From positions 248,001 through 312,000 of the forward strand of contig OZ243040.1 of the NCBI GenBank assembly GCA_965211995.1: DNA of 64,000 nt, given 5' to 3'. Positions 36,176 to 45,380 of the stretch are shown one piece after another. The position numbers and the translations under genes were made by a program. The notes under the pieces were generated by a model. It ran no database searches and was not told the DNA's origin. It worked only from the letters and a program-made list of their open reading frames with translations. Every line of letters begins with the position of its first letter. Position 1 is the stretch's first letter. Origin of the DNA: CAYFZO01 sp965211995. GTDB taxonomy: Bacteria; Pseudomonadota; Gammaproteobacteria; Poriferisulfidales; Oxydemutatoraceae.

Positions 36176-37111
36176 ATGCCAATTAACGTTCGCTTCAGGG
36201 AGTGCGATGGCGCAATCGGCGCGGACGTGATGCTGCGCGTCGTGCCCGGCCCCGTGCCCGTGCATGAGCCGTTGCACGAGTGGACGGTTTATGCCGGTCT
36301 GCGCCCGCTCGCCGGGGCTGCGGTCGCCGAGGAATGGCTGAGCTCCACGCCGGTCGCGCGCGGGCGCGACCGCATCTTCCATTACGCCCACAACGACGAG
36401 ATCTGCTTCGGCTGGCTCTATTTCAAGGCGTCCGACTCGGTCGAATTGGCGGCGCGGGCGGCGTACGCAAACGCGTTCCGGGTGTTCAAAAAACTGGGCT
36501 TCGCTCATTTATTGAAGGTTTGGCATTACCTGCCCGACATTCACGCGCAGGAGCAGGGTGCGTCGCGCTACGCCCGCTTCTGCCGCGGCCGGTTCACGGC
36601 GTTCGCGGCGGCGGGCGGGCCAAATTACTGCGCGGCGACCGTGATCGGCACACGCGCCCCGTTCGGCGTGATGTATTTCCTCGCGGCGAACGAGGCGGGC
36701 GCCGCGGTCGAGAACCCGCGCCAGACCAGCGCCTGGCGCTATCCTTTGCCGGCGGTCGAGGAGCGGCCGCTGTTCGCGCGCGCGGTATGCAAGACGTGGG
36801 GAAAGCGGGTGCATTTTTACGGGTCGGGCACCGCCGGTATCGTCGGCCACGAGTCGCGCCACCCCGGCGACGCGGCGGCGCAGTTGCGCGAGGCGCTGCT
36901 CAATCTGCGCGCGCTGCTTGATGCGTCGCCGGGCTTCGGCGGCGTCGAGCGCCTGACCTGCCTGAAGGCGTACCTCAAGCGCGCCGACGATGCAGCCGCG
37001 GTGCGCAAGGTTCTCGCCGCGTCGCCGTTTGCGGCCGATCTAGTCGCTTTATTCGAGGGCGAGATCTGCCGTGCGGAACTGTGCGTCGAAATCGAAGCGT
37101 TGATCGTCTGA
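36176..37111 (+). CDS. Chorismatase (FkbO/XanB2-like, pteridine-dependent deoxygenase family)
   Basis: The 311-residue protein shows hallmarks of the chorismatase family: WHYLPDIHAQEQGASRYARFCRGR, AATVIGTRAPFGVMYF, ENPRQTSAWRYP, PLFARAV and the SGTA-like GSGTAGIVGHESRHPGD. These enzymes convert chorismate to 3- and/or 4-hydroxybenzoate or to a dihydroxycyclohexadiene carboxylate. In Xanthomonas the homologue XanB2 feeds both pigment and ubiquinone synthesis. Which product is made here cannot be read from sequence. No aryl-polyene genes are adjacent, so supply of 4-hydroxybenzoate for ubiquinone is a reasonable guess. mutM follows after 4 bases. Confidence 0.85.
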   Translation: MPINVRFRECDGAIGADVMLRVVPGPVPVHEPLHEWTVYAGLRPLAGAAVAEEWLSSTPVARGRDRIFHYAHNDEICFGWLYFKASDSVELAARAAYANAFRVFKKLGFAHLLKVWHYLPDIHAQEQGASRYARFCRGRFTAFAAAGGPNYCAATVIGTRAPFGVMYFLAANEAGAAVENPRQTSAWRYPLPAVEERPLFARAVCKTWGKRVHFYGSGTAGIVGHESRHPGDAAAQLREALLNLRALLDASPGFGGVERLTCLKAYLKRADDAAAVRKVLAASPFAADLVALFEGEICRAELCVEIEALIV

Positions 37112-37115
37112 AGCC

Positions 37116-37943
37116 GTGCCCGAACTGCCCGAAGTCGAAACCACGCGCCGCGGCGTCGAGCCGCACCTCGTCGGGCGGCGCATCCGCGGGGCGGTCGTGC
37201 GCCGGCGGCAGTTGCGCCGCGCGGTGACGGCGGGAATCGGGACCAAGGTCGCCGGGTGCACGGTCGAGCGCCTGTCGCGCCGCGGCAAGTACCTGCTGAT
37301 CCACACCGACGGCGGCGCTTTGATCGTGCATCTCGGCATGTCGGGCAGTCTGCGCATCGCCGCCGCCGCCGCGCCGCCGTCGGCGCACGATCATTTTGAT
37401 CTTGTGTTCGCGCATAACAAGGGGGCTGAGCGGGCGCTGCGTTTCCGGGACCCGCGCAGGTTCGGTATCGTGTTGTGGACCGTGCGCGATCCGCTGCGCC
37501 ACGTGCTGCTCGCGTCGCTCGGGCCGGAGCCGCTGGGCGCGGCGCTCGACGGCGCTTATCTTTATCGCAAGTCGCGCGGACGCACGGCGGCGATCAAGCA
37601 GTTCATCATGGACTCAAAAATCGTCGCCGGCATCGGCAATATCTATGCGAACGAGGCATTGTTCGCCGCGGGCATCCACCCCGCGCGCGGTGCCGGGCGC
37701 GTCTCGCCGGCGCGCTGCGGCGTGCTCGCCGCGGCAATCCGCAAAGTGCTGCACAGTGCGATCAAAAAAGGCGGCACCACGCTCAGGGATTTCGTCCGCG
37801 CGGACGGGCGCCCCGGTTATTTCCGCTCTTCCCTGAAGGTTTACGGGCGCGCCGGCCTGCCTTGCCCCCGGTGCGCGGGCAATATCGTGTGCCGCACGAT
37901 CGGGCAGCGCTCTTCTTTTTATTGTGCGGCCTGCCAGACGTGA
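37116..37943 (+). CDS. mutM: Formamidopyrimidine-DNA glycosylase
   Basis: The 275-residue Fpg protein starts at GTG; the mature N-terminus PELPEVETTRRG supplies the catalytic proline and glutamate. Other family elements are LIVHLGMSGSLR, FRDPRRFG, the helix-two-turn-helix region VAGIGNIYANEALFAAGIHP, and the C-terminal zinc finger CPRC(x)n CxxC (CPRCAG, YCAACQT). It removes 8-oxoguanine and other oxidised bases. It sits in a tight operon with the chorismatase and the YdcF-like gene. Confidence 0.95.
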   Translation: MPELPEVETTRRGVEPHLVGRRIRGAVVRRRQLRRAVTAGIGTKVAGCTVERLSRRGKYLLIHTDGGALIVHLGMSGSLRIAAAAAPPSAHDHFDLVFAHNKGAERALRFRDPRRFGIVLWTVRDPLRHVLLASLGPEPLGAALDGAYLYRKSRGRTAAIKQFIMDSKIVAGIGNIYANEALFAAGIHPARGAGRVSPARCGVLAAAIRKVLHSAIKKGGTTLRDFVRADGRPGYFRSSLKVYGRAGLPCPRCAGNIVCRTIGQRSSFYCAACQT

Positions 37944-37948
37944 CGGCC

Positions 37949-38749
37949 ATGGATGATCTGTTTTTTATATCTTCCAAGATCTTCTGGCATCTGCTGCAGC
38001 CGGTCAACGTTCTGCTGTGGCTGCTGGCCGCGGGCGCGCTGCTGTTATGGACGCGGTTTGCAAAGGCCGGCCGGCGGCTGATCGCGGGCGTGTTGCTGGT
38101 CGTGCTGACGTTGGGGGTGTTGCCCGCGGGCAAGTGGCTCGTGACGTTGCTCGAGAACCGCTTTCCGGTCCTGCACGCGCCGCCCGCCGCCGTGACCGGC
38201 ATCGTCGTGCTCGCCGGCTCGCTCAACTCCCGCGTCAGTGCGGCGCGCGGACTGCCCGCGCTGGGCGGCGACGCCGAGCGCCTGACCGGGACCTTGGCGT
38301 TGATGCGGCGCTTCCCGCACGCGCGGGTCTTTTTCACCGGGTTTTCGGGCCGTCTTCTGCCCGAGGGGCCCGGTGCGCACGCGGTCGCGCGGGTGTTTTT
38401 CGCAACGCTGGGCGTCGCCGCCGGGCGGATCCGGTACGAGGGGCGCTCGCGCAACACGTATGAAAACGCGCTGTACACGAAGCGCCTGGCGCGCCCCCGC
38501 CGCGGTGAAACCTGGCTGCTCGTGACTTCCGCCGCGCATATGCCGAGAAGCATCGGCGTGTTCCGCAAGGCCGGCTGGGACGTGGTCGCCGCGCCGGTGG
38601 ATTTCACAACCGACGGCGGCTACGACTTCTCGCCGAAGTGGTTTTCGCTTTCCCGCGCGCTGGGATTCAACGGCGCGATCAGGGAATGGGTCGGTTTGCT
38701 CGCTTATTATCTGAGCGGCAAGACCGGCGAGTTTTTCCCCGGGCCGTGA
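37949..38749 (+). CDS. YdcF/ElyC-like DUF218 membrane protein
   Basis: The ATG at 37949, 5 bases after mutM, gives 266 residues. Two N-terminal helices (VNVLLWLLAAGALLLW, LIAGVLLVVLTLGVLPAG) precede a DUF218 domain with IVVLAGS, VFFTGFSG, EGRSRNTYENALYTK and WLLVTSAAHMPRS. This layout matches ElyC/SanA-like envelope proteins linked to peptidoglycan or lipid-carrier metabolism. The exact reaction is unknown. Confidence 0.85.
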   Translation: MDDLFFISSKIFWHLLQPVNVLLWLLAAGALLLWTRFAKAGRRLIAGVLLVVLTLGVLPAGKWLVTLLENRFPVLHAPPAAVTGIVVLAGSLNSRVSAARGLPALGGDAERLTGTLALMRRFPHARVFFTGFSGRLLPEGPGAHAVARVFFATLGVAAGRIRYEGRSRNTYENALYTKRLARPRRGETWLLVTSAAHMPRSIGVFRKAGWDVVAAPVDFTTDGGYDFSPKWFSLSRALGFNGAIREWVGLLAYYLSGKTGEFFPGP

Positions 38750-38857
38750 GGCGGTCGTTTGATCCGCGCGCTGCGGTGACGGCCGGTGCATTGCGCGGCG
38801 CCGGGTTTGAGACCTGCACGGTTGCGCGGGTTCAGCGTGACGGGCGCGGCGGCTGCG

Positions 38858-40570
38858 TCATCTGACGCGCACGGAGCCGAGGCCGCGGGGGTCGGCGGCG
38901 GCGCTCAGCACGTTGTTCCGGTAGTCCCGGATCACGATCTGCATATTCCCGTAATCGTTGTCGAGCGGCGTCAGGCGGTGGCCTCTCGCCCGCAGTTGCT
39001 TTTGCGCGTCCGGGCTGAACGTGCGCGGTTCGAACTGGATCGTGTCGGGGAGATATTGATGATGAAAGCGCCTCGCGGACACGATGGCGCCGGCATCGGC
39101 GCCGGCAAGAAACTTGAGGATGGCGAGCGTGACCATCGTGATGATGCGGCTGCCGCCGGGCGTGCCGAGGATCGCGACGCGCCGGCCGTCGTCAATGAAA
39201 GTCGGCGACATGCTCGACAGCATGCGCTTGCCGGGTTCGATCGAGTTGGCTTTGCCGCCGACCAGGCCGTACAGGTTCGGCACGCCGGGCTTGGCGACGA
39301 AGTCGTCCATCTCGTTGTTGAGCAAAACGCCGGCGACCGTGACGCCCGAACCGAACGCGTAATTGATCGACAGCGTCGCGGCGACGCGGTTGCCGGCGGC
39401 GTCTATGATCGAGTAGTGCGTGGTGTTCCGGCCTTCGCCGCCCGCCGCCGCGGGCACGGCGCCGCCCGCGTCACGGCGCGTCTCGTCAATCGTTCGCGCC
39501 AGCCGCGCCGCGTATTGCGAGGTGGTCAATTCCGCCGGTATTTGCACGAAGTCCGGGTCGCCGAGGTGGCGCGCGCGGTCGCGGTAGGCAAGGCGCATCG
39601 CTTCGGCGAGGTAATGCGTTTTCCCGATGGGGTCCATCGCCGCGAGGTCGAAGTGCGACAAGACGTTGAAAATCTCCGCCATCACGATGCCGCCCGACGA
39701 CGGCGGCGCGGCGGCGGTGATCCGCGCGCCGCGGTAGGAAAAGCGCACGGGTTCCCTGACCGCGACCTTGTATTCGGCGAGGTCTGCGAGTTGCCAGATA
39801 CCGCCCGCCGCGACGACGCCGCGCACGAGGGCTGCGGCGGTTTCGCCGCGGTAGAAACCGTCCTTGCCCGCCGCCGCGAGCCGCCGCAGGACTTCGGCGA
39901 GCGCGGGTTGGCGGATCAGCCGTCCCGGCGCGGGCGGCTCGCCGCCGACCAGGAACACGTCCGCCGACGCGGGCGAGGCGCGCACCGCGTCGAGGCGCTT
40001 GCGCAGCAGCCGGATGAACCTTGCGTCGGCTGCAAAGCCCTGCGTCGCGGCTGCAATCGCGGGGGCGAGCGTCGCCGCAAGCGGCAGGCGCCCGTAGTGC
40101 TGCGCGAGATGGACGAGCGCGGCGGGCAGCCCCGGGACGCCGGCGGCGAGCGCGCCATCCACCGAGCGTCCCGGCGCGAGGTCGCCGTGCCGGTCGAGAA
40201 ACATATCGCGGCGGGCGGCAAGCGGTGCGCGTTCGCGGCCGTCGAGCATGACTTCCTCGCCGTTTTCGGCGCGGTGCAGCAGCCAGAAGCCGCCGCCGCC
40301 GAGACCCGACGAGTAGGGCTCGACCACCGCGAGCGTAGCGGCGACCGCGACCGCCGCGTCGAACGCGTTGCCGCCGGCGTCGAGGATCTCCGCGCCCGCC
40401 GCGGTGGCGCGGGGATGGGCGGTTGCGAGTGCGTAGTTTGCGGGCGCGGCCTGTGCGGCGCAGACGCAGAACAGCAGCAAGACCGCGAGAGATGTCTTTT
40501 TAAGCGGCAACACGCGGGCAGTTAAGCGGGCGGCGGCTATTGCGTGCGGGCTTCGCGCAGTTTTTTGCAT
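38858..40570 (-). CDS. ggt: Gamma-glutamyltransferase (glutathione hydrolase)
   Basis: The protein belongs to the N-terminal-nucleophile gamma-glutamyltranspeptidases, which hydrolyse or transfer the gamma-glutamyl group of glutathione in the periplasm. The autoprocessing site is TTHYSIIDAAGN, with the first Thr of the small subunit as nucleophile. The substrate loop GVLLNNEMDDF and EPGKRMLSSMSPT are present. A signal peptide (KKTSLAVLLLFCVCAAQA) begins about 23 residues in. The ATG at 40570 overlaps coaD by 34 bases; the GTG at 40513 is a more natural start directly before the signal peptide. Confidence 0.92.
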   Translation of the reverse strand: MQKTARSPHAIAAARLTARVLPLKKTSLAVLLLFCVCAAQAAPANYALATAHPRATAAGAEILDAGGNAFDAAVAVAATLAVVEPYSSGLGGGGFWLLHRAENGEEVMLDGRERAPLAARRDMFLDRHGDLAPGRSVDGALAAGVPGLPAALVHLAQHYGRLPLAATLAPAIAAATQGFAADARFIRLLRKRLDAVRASPASADVFLVGGEPPAPGRLIRQPALAEVLRRLAAAGKDGFYRGETAAALVRGVVAAGGIWQLADLAEYKVAVREPVRFSYRGARITAAAPPSSGGIVMAEIFNVLSHFDLAAMDPIGKTHYLAEAMRLAYRDRARHLGDPDFVQIPAELTTSQYAARLARTIDETRRDAGGAVPAAAGGEGRNTTHYSIIDAAGNRVAATLSINYAFGSGVTVAGVLLNNEMDDFVAKPGVPNLYGLVGGKANSIEPGKRMLSSMSPTFIDDGRRVAILGTPGGSRIITMVTLAILKFLAGADAGAIVSARRFHHQYLPDTIQFEPRTFSPDAQKQLRARGHRLTPLDNDYGNMQIVIRDYRNNVLSAAADPRGLGSVRVR

Positions 40571-41040
40571 TGCTGCGCGACGGTGGCCGCAACGACGGCG
40601 GGGACGAAGTTCGAAATGTCTCCTCCGAGCAGCGCGATCTCGCGGATCAGGCTCGAGGAGATGAAAGTGTATTCGTCGGCCGGCGTCAGAAACACCGACT
40701 CCAGGTCTTTGTCGAGTTGGCGGTTCATGCCGGCCAGGCGGAACTCGTATTCAAAGTCCGACACCGCGCGCAGCCCGCGCAAGATCACGCGCGCGCCGTG
40801 GCGCCTTGCGAAATCAACCAGCAGGCCGTCGAAGCCCGACACCTCGATATCGTCGTCGCCGGCAAGCGTTTCCCGCGCGAGGCCCACGCGCGTTTGCGTA
40901 TCGAGCAGGGTGTTTTCTCTCGCGGCGGCGGCGATGCCGATCACCACCCGGTCGAACAGCGCCGCGGCTCTGCGCGCAAGGTCTATATGCCCGTTCGTGA
41001 TCGGGTCGAAAGTGCCGGGATAAACAGCGATGGTTTTCAT
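40537..41040 (-). CDS. coaD: Phosphopantetheine adenylyltransferase
   Basis: The 167-residue protein starts MKTIAVYPGTFDPITNGHID, the nucleotidyltransferase TxGH motif. It ends with the conserved EYTFISSSLIREIALLGGDISNFVP. It adenylylates 4'-phosphopantetheine in coenzyme A synthesis. It follows rsmD by 42 bases in the minus-strand operon, an order common in gammaproteobacteria. Confidence 0.97.
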   Translation of the reverse strand: MKTIAVYPGTFDPITNGHIDLARRAAALFDRVVIGIAAAARENTLLDTQTRVGLARETLAGDDDIEVSGFDGLLVDFARRHGARVILRGLRAVSDFEYEFRLAGMNRQLDKDLESVFLTPADEYTFISSSLIREIALLGGDISNFVPAVVAATVAQQCKKLREARTQ

Positions 41041-41082
41041 CGGGGCCTCGTCGGCGGATTATAGCCGAGCGCCCGAGGTGGC

Positions 41083-41682
41083 TTAGGGGCGGCTTAAGGG
41101 GGCGTCGCGGGCGGACGCGCGTTGCCTGCCGAGCAATGCGTATTGAACCTCGGACGCCCGCTTGATGCGCAGCACGTCGAGTCCGGCGGGCGGCGTGATC
41201 TCGGTTTTCGCTTCCCACTCGACGTAGATCAAAGCCGTCGGCGCCAGGATCCGGGCGTTGTCCGCGAGTGCGGTCAGCGTCTTTTGCGCGAGGCCGGCGC
41301 CGAACGGCGGATCGAGAAAGACGACGTCGTACGCGGTGCGCGCCCGGCGCACGAAAGCCTGCGCGTCGGCGGTGACGACCTTGATCGCGCCGGCGCCGAA
41401 GCGGGCGATCTCGCTTGCGATCTGCGCGCAGATGCGCCGTTCGCTTTCGACTAAAGTCGCCGCCGCCGCGCCGCGCGACACCGCCTCGAAGCCGAGCACG
41501 CCGCTGCCGGCGAACAGGTCGAGACACGCCGCGCCCTCGATCCCGGGCGCGAGCCAGCCGAACAGCGTCTCGCGCACGCGGTTCGGCGTCGGACGGATCG
41601 CGGGCAGGTCGAGAAACTCAAGATTGCGCCGGCGCCAGCGGCCGCCGATGAGACGCAACGTTGATTTTGCCCGGGCGTTCAC
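41083..41682 (-). CDS. rsmD: 16S rRNA (guanine966-N2)-methyltransferase
   Basis: Motifs are LRLIGGRWRRRNLEF, RVRETLFGWLAPGIEG, the SAM-binding CLDLFAGSGVLGFEAVSRGA and the catalytic VVFLDPPFG. The GTG at 41682 is preferred, giving 199 residues. An ATG at 41727 would add 15 residues that are encoded by the end of the dispersed element lying directly upstream. Confidence 0.92.
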   Translation of the reverse strand: MNARAKSTLRLIGGRWRRRNLEFLDLPAIRPTPNRVRETLFGWLAPGIEGAACLDLFAGSGVLGFEAVSRGAAAATLVESERRICAQIASEIARFGAGAIKVVTADAQAFVRRARTAYDVVFLDPPFGAGLAQKTLTALADNARILAPTALIYVEWEAKTEITPPAGLDVLRIKRASEVQYALLGRQRASARDAPLSRP

Positions 41683-41696
41683 GGCCCTCGCCCACT

Positions 41697-41865
41697 GCCG
41701 GTCTGAGGTGCGCCCCGGGGCAGCCATGCAGGTCGGCGAAGATCACGCCGCCCCCGAGGGGGAGTCGGCTGCGCACGGCCCGGTCGGCGGGGGGGAATAC
41801 GGCAAGACGCGGACGGGCGCCGGAGGATGACAGGGGGGCGTCGCACTTCAGATTGGGCTCCGGCC
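41697..41865 (+). mobile_element. Dispersed inverted-repeat element between rsmD and the M16 gene
   Basis: The left end is ccggtctgaggtgcg and the right end gtcgcacttcagattggg; common interior blocks gatcacgccgccc and ggcgccggaggatgaca are present. It occupies essentially the whole gap, ending 7 bases from the M16 stop, and supplies the possible N-terminal extension of RsmD. Confidence 0.75.
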
Positions 41866-41871
41866 TTGCGG

Positions 41872-43212
41872 TCACTCGGTCGGCTCGGCGGTTCCCCCGA
41901 CGATAACGGTGACCATTTTGTCCGGATGCAAATGCTTTTGGTAGGCGGCGGTGACGGACTCGCGGGTTTCCTTCTCGAATTTTGAGACGTAAGCGTATAA
42001 ATAATCCGTCTTGCGTTGATGAAAAGCGATATTGCTGACCGCCGAAAGAATGGCGGAGTTGCTGTTGGTCTTGAATACGAGGCCGCCGCGGATGCGGTCG
42101 AGCGCCAGCGCGATTTCTTTTTCGGTCGGCCCCGCGGCGACAAACTCGCGCAGCACTTCGCGCGCGGTTTCGACCGCTGCGTCGGCTTGGTCCGCGCGGG
42201 TTTGAAACGACGCGATAAAAAGGCCGGTCGAAACGGGGCTTCGCGTGTGGCTGCGGGCGCTGTACGCGAGTCCGCGCTTGACGCGGATCTCCTCGAGCAG
42301 GCGCGAGCCGAAGCCGGTGCCGCCGAGCACGTCGTTGCCGAGGCGCAGCGCGTGAAAGTCGGGGTTGCCGCTGCGGATCAACGTGTGCCCCATCCTTACG
42401 TGGACCTGTTTGGACGGGAACGGGACGCGGAGGGTGACCGCTTCCTGCAACGCAGGCGCCGGCGGCAGCGCCGCGGCCGGCTCGCCGGTTGCGAGTACGG
42501 CCGATACCCGGTCGGCGATGCCGGCCGCCTGTTCGCGCGAGATTGCGCCGACCATCGTAACGATCAAATTGGAGGTGACGTAATGCTTGTTATAGAAGCG
42601 GCGCAGGTCGTCGCGCGTCAGTGCGGCGACGGTTTCCTCGGTGCCCGCGCCCGGGTGCCCGTAGGGATGGTCTCCGTACACCGCGCGGTCGAAAGTTTCG
42701 TTGGCGATGGCGCCGGGGCGTTGACGCCTGCTTGCGATGCCGGTCAGCACGTTTTTGCGCCGGCGCTCGAACTGTTCCGCGGGAAACTCAGGCGCGGAAA
42801 ACACCTTGATCCAGGTCGCCAGCGCCTGGTCGAAGTATTGCGGTTCGGTCAGGCTCCGCAGTGAGGTTTGCGATGAATCCCGTCCGGCGGACGCGCCCGT
42901 GCGTGCGCCGAGGCCGCTGAAAGTCGCCGCGATCTCGTCGGCGTCCAGGCCGCCCGCGCCCTGATGCAGCATGCTCGCGGTCAGTTTGGCGAGCCCGTAT
43001 TTTTCCTCCTCGTGGGCGAAGCCCGAGCGGGTGAAGCGCAACTGGATATCAACCATCGGCAACTCGGCTACGTGCACGAAGTACACCGGCACGCCGGCGT
43101 CGTTCGTCCAGCGCTGGATCTGCGGGCGCGCGCTTGCTGGCTGCAACGCCGCGGCGAGGCACGCAGCGGCGACGGCGGCGGCCAGTTGCCGGCGGCCGAT
43201 CGCGGCGGTCAT
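41872..43212 (-). CDS. M16 family zinc-peptidase-like protein, apparently non-catalytic
   Basis: The 446-residue protein has an N-terminal signal-like segment (LAAAVAAACLAAALQPASA) and two M16 half-domains. The usual HxxEH motif is absent (LTASMLHQGAGGLD occupies that place), while the substrate-binding RVKRGLAYSARS of the second half is present. It is therefore probably the non-catalytic partner of the upstream protease, with which it overlaps by ATGA; a heterodimer is expected by analogy with other M16 pairs. Confidence 0.88.
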   Translation of the reverse strand: MTAAIGRRQLAAAVAAACLAAALQPASARPQIQRWTNDAGVPVYFVHVAELPMVDIQLRFTRSGFAHEEEKYGLAKLTASMLHQGAGGLDADEIAATFSGLGARTGASAGRDSSQTSLRSLTEPQYFDQALATWIKVFSAPEFPAEQFERRRKNVLTGIASRRQRPGAIANETFDRAVYGDHPYGHPGAGTEETVAALTRDDLRRFYNKHYVTSNLIVTMVGAISREQAAGIADRVSAVLATGEPAAALPPAPALQEAVTLRVPFPSKQVHVRMGHTLIRSGNPDFHALRLGNDVLGGTGFGSRLLEEIRVKRGLAYSARSHTRSPVSTGLFIASFQTRADQADAAVETAREVLREFVAAGPTEKEIALALDRIRGGLVFKTNSNSAILSAVSNIAFHQRKTDYLYAYVSKFEKETRESVTAAYQKHLHPDKMVTVIVGGTAEPTE

Positions 43213-44600
43213 TTGGCCGTGCTCCGGGCGATCGGCTGCGGGTCGAGCACGGCGACCGTGCGGCGGTCCCGCACCAGGTATTTTTGCGCCACCGCCCGCA
43301 CCTGCTCCGGCGTTATCTGCTTGATGCGGTCAAAAAACTCGTAGGCCGCGCGCCAGCCCACGCCGAGGGTTTCGAGCGCGGCGAGTTTGTGGGCCTGGCG
43401 GGTTACCGAATCGCGGGCGTAGATCTCGTTGGCATAGACCTGGGCCCTGACGCGGTCGAGTTCGTCGGCGCCGATGCCTTCGCGCCGGACTTTTTCGATC
43501 TCGCGTTCTATCGCCGTTTCGAGTTGCGCGATTTCAACGCCCTTGACCGGCGCCGCCGAGATCGTGAACAGGCCGTCGTAGCGGCCGTACAGGCCGTAGC
43601 CGGCGCGCGCGGACTGCGCTATTTTGCTGCCGCGCACCAGGTGCTTTGCGAACCGTGCCGCGCCGCCGCCCGACAGCACCGACTGCAATACCGCCAGCGC
43701 GTAAGGCTCCCACGGTTCCTCGGCCGCTCCCACCGACGGTGCGCGGTAGCCCAGCAACAGGTGGGGCCGTTCGGCGGGCAACTTCAGCACCACCCGCCTT
43801 TCGCCCTGCTGCTCCGGTTCGCGCCGCGGCTTGCGCCGCGGCAGAGGCACCGGCTCGAGCGGCGCCATGTAGCGCGTCGCGAGGCGGTGCACCTCCCCGG
43901 GCGTGACGTCGCCCGCGACCATCAGCACCGCGTTGTTCGGCGCGTACCAGCGGCGGTACCAGGCTTGCAGGTCGTCGTGGCGCATATTGTCGAGGTCGTC
44001 CATCCAGCCGATCACCGGGCGCCCGCTCGGCGAACTGTTGAACGCGGTCGCGTACAGTTGTTCGCCGAGGCGGCTTTGGGGGTTGTCTTCGGTGCGCAGG
44101 CGCCGCTCCTCCTTGACCACCTCGATCTCCTTGGCGAAATCCTCTTCGCGCAGCGTCAGGTTGACCATGCGGTCGGACTCGATCTGAAAACTGATCGGCA
44201 TGCGGCTTTTTTCAAAGATCTCGTAGTAAGCGGTGTAATCGCCGCCGGTGAACGCGTTGTAGCGCCCGCCTTCGCGCTTGATCGTTTCGGTCAACTTCTC
44301 CGCCGGGTACGCGGGCGTGCCCTTGAACATCATGTGCTCGAGCGCGTGGGATACGCCGGTGAGGCCGTCGGGTTCGTCGTGCGCGCCGACCCGGTACCAT
44401 ATTTGCACGACCGACATCGGCGCGCGGTGGTCTTCCTTGACGATGACTTTCATGCCGTTGTCGAGCGTGAACTCGGTCACGCCGTGCTCGTCCGGCTCGA
44501 AGCCGGCGCCGTGCGGCAAATTCACGCCCGCGCAGCCCGCGGCGACGCCGAAGCCCAAGCCGGCGCAGGCGGCGGTGAATTTTCTCAGTCCGGGTTGCAT
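43209..44600 (-). CDS. M16 family zinc peptidase (catalytic partner)
   Basis: The 463-residue protein has the zinc motif H85-A-L-E-H89 in GVSHALEHMMFKG and the downstream acidic ligand region EIEVVKEERRLRTEDNP. The N-terminus FGVAAGCAG looks like a lipobox, so the enzyme may be a lipoprotein facing the periplasm. It is the first gene of the minus-strand M16-M16-rsmD-coaD-ggt series and is divergent from the L,D-transpeptidase gene. Confidence 0.9.
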   Translation of the reverse strand: MQPGLRKFTAACAGLGFGVAAGCAGVNLPHGAGFEPDEHGVTEFTLDNGMKVIVKEDHRAPMSVVQIWYRVGAHDEPDGLTGVSHALEHMMFKGTPAYPAEKLTETIKREGGRYNAFTGGDYTAYYEIFEKSRMPISFQIESDRMVNLTLREEDFAKEIEVVKEERRLRTEDNPQSRLGEQLYATAFNSSPSGRPVIGWMDDLDNMRHDDLQAWYRRWYAPNNAVLMVAGDVTPGEVHRLATRYMAPLEPVPLPRRKPRREPEQQGERRVVLKLPAERPHLLLGYRAPSVGAAEEPWEPYALAVLQSVLSGGGAARFAKHLVRGSKIAQSARAGYGLYGRYDGLFTISAAPVKGVEIAQLETAIEREIEKVRREGIGADELDRVRAQVYANEIYARDSVTRQAHKLAALETLGVGWRAAYEFFDRIKQITPEQVRAVAQKYLVRDRRTVAVLDPQPIARSTAK

Positions 44601-44651
44601 CGTGTAAGATTACCAAATACGCGCGTTCAACTTAAATATGAGACGGCAGGC

Positions 44652-45194
44652 ATGATGCACGTTCCGGCAGGCGCCGCGCGGCGGTTGAGCGCAGCGGTGG
44701 CCGTTGCCTGGTGTCTGCAACTGCCGCTCGCGCACGCCGCGCACGCCGCGGACGCCGCGGCGGACGTGGCGAACGCGGTCTGGGTGCGCAAGTCCGAGCG
44801 CGTATTGCATCTTCTGAAAGATTACGAGATCGTCCGCAGTTATCCGATCGCGCTCGGCAAAAGCCCGGTCGGGCACAAACTCGCCGCCGGCGATGCGCGC
44901 ACGCCCGAAGGGCTGTACCTGATAGATTGGCGCAACCCCGACAGCCGGTTTCACCTGTCGCTGCGTATTTCGTATCCGCACGTCAATGATCTGCGCCGCG
45001 GCGCGCGTCGCGGCGTGCACGTCGGCGACGGCATCATGATCCACGGTCAGCCCAACGACGCGGCGGCGCACGGATGGCCGCAACAGACGATCCAGTACGA
45101 CTGGACCGACGGTTGCATCGCTTTGAGCAACCGCGACGTGGAAGAAGTCTGGCGCCTGGTCGCCGACGGCACGCCGATCTTGATCGAGCCTTAG
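44652..45194 (+). CDS. L,D-transpeptidase (YkuD family), exported
   Basis: The ATG at 44652 gives 180 residues with a signal peptide (AVAVAWCLQLPLAHAAHA). The YkuD domain contains RVLHLLKDYEIVRSYPIALG, DARTPEGLY, GIMIHGQP and the catalytic DWTDGCIALSN with the active-site cysteine. Such enzymes make 3-3 peptidoglycan cross-links or attach lipoproteins, or, in this subgroup, have an unknown acceptor. The longer upstream frame is the antisense of the M16 genes. Confidence 0.9.
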   Translation: MMHVPAGAARRLSAAVAVAWCLQLPLAHAAHAADAAADVANAVWVRKSERVLHLLKDYEIVRSYPIALGKSPVGHKLAAGDARTPEGLYLIDWRNPDSRFHLSLRISYPHVNDLRRGARRGVHVGDGIMIHGQPNDAAAHGWPQQTIQYDWTDGCIALSNRDVEEVWRLVADGTPILIEP

Positions 45195-45206
45195 CGAGAC
45201 GCCGGC

Positions 45207-45288
45207 TTCCAGTCCGCAGCGCGGCACCGGCAAGCAGGGCCGGGCCAGCCCGGCCGGTGGGGGAAGACAGAAGACGGCGCGGGCTGAA
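45207..45288 (+). mobile_element. Internally deleted copy of the dispersed element
   Basis: It begins ttccagtccgcagcgcgg 13 bases after the transpeptidase stop. It keeps caagcagggccgg, agcccggccggtgggggaag and agacggcgcgggc, but lacks the middle and the right terminal repeat. Confidence 0.6.
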
Positions 45289-45380
45289 GCGGGTCCAAAA
45301 TTACCCGTTTAAGTGATTTTGAACCCGTCAAAAAGTGTAGAATCACGCCTCGCGCACATTTTCGGTGGGAGGAGTTTCCG

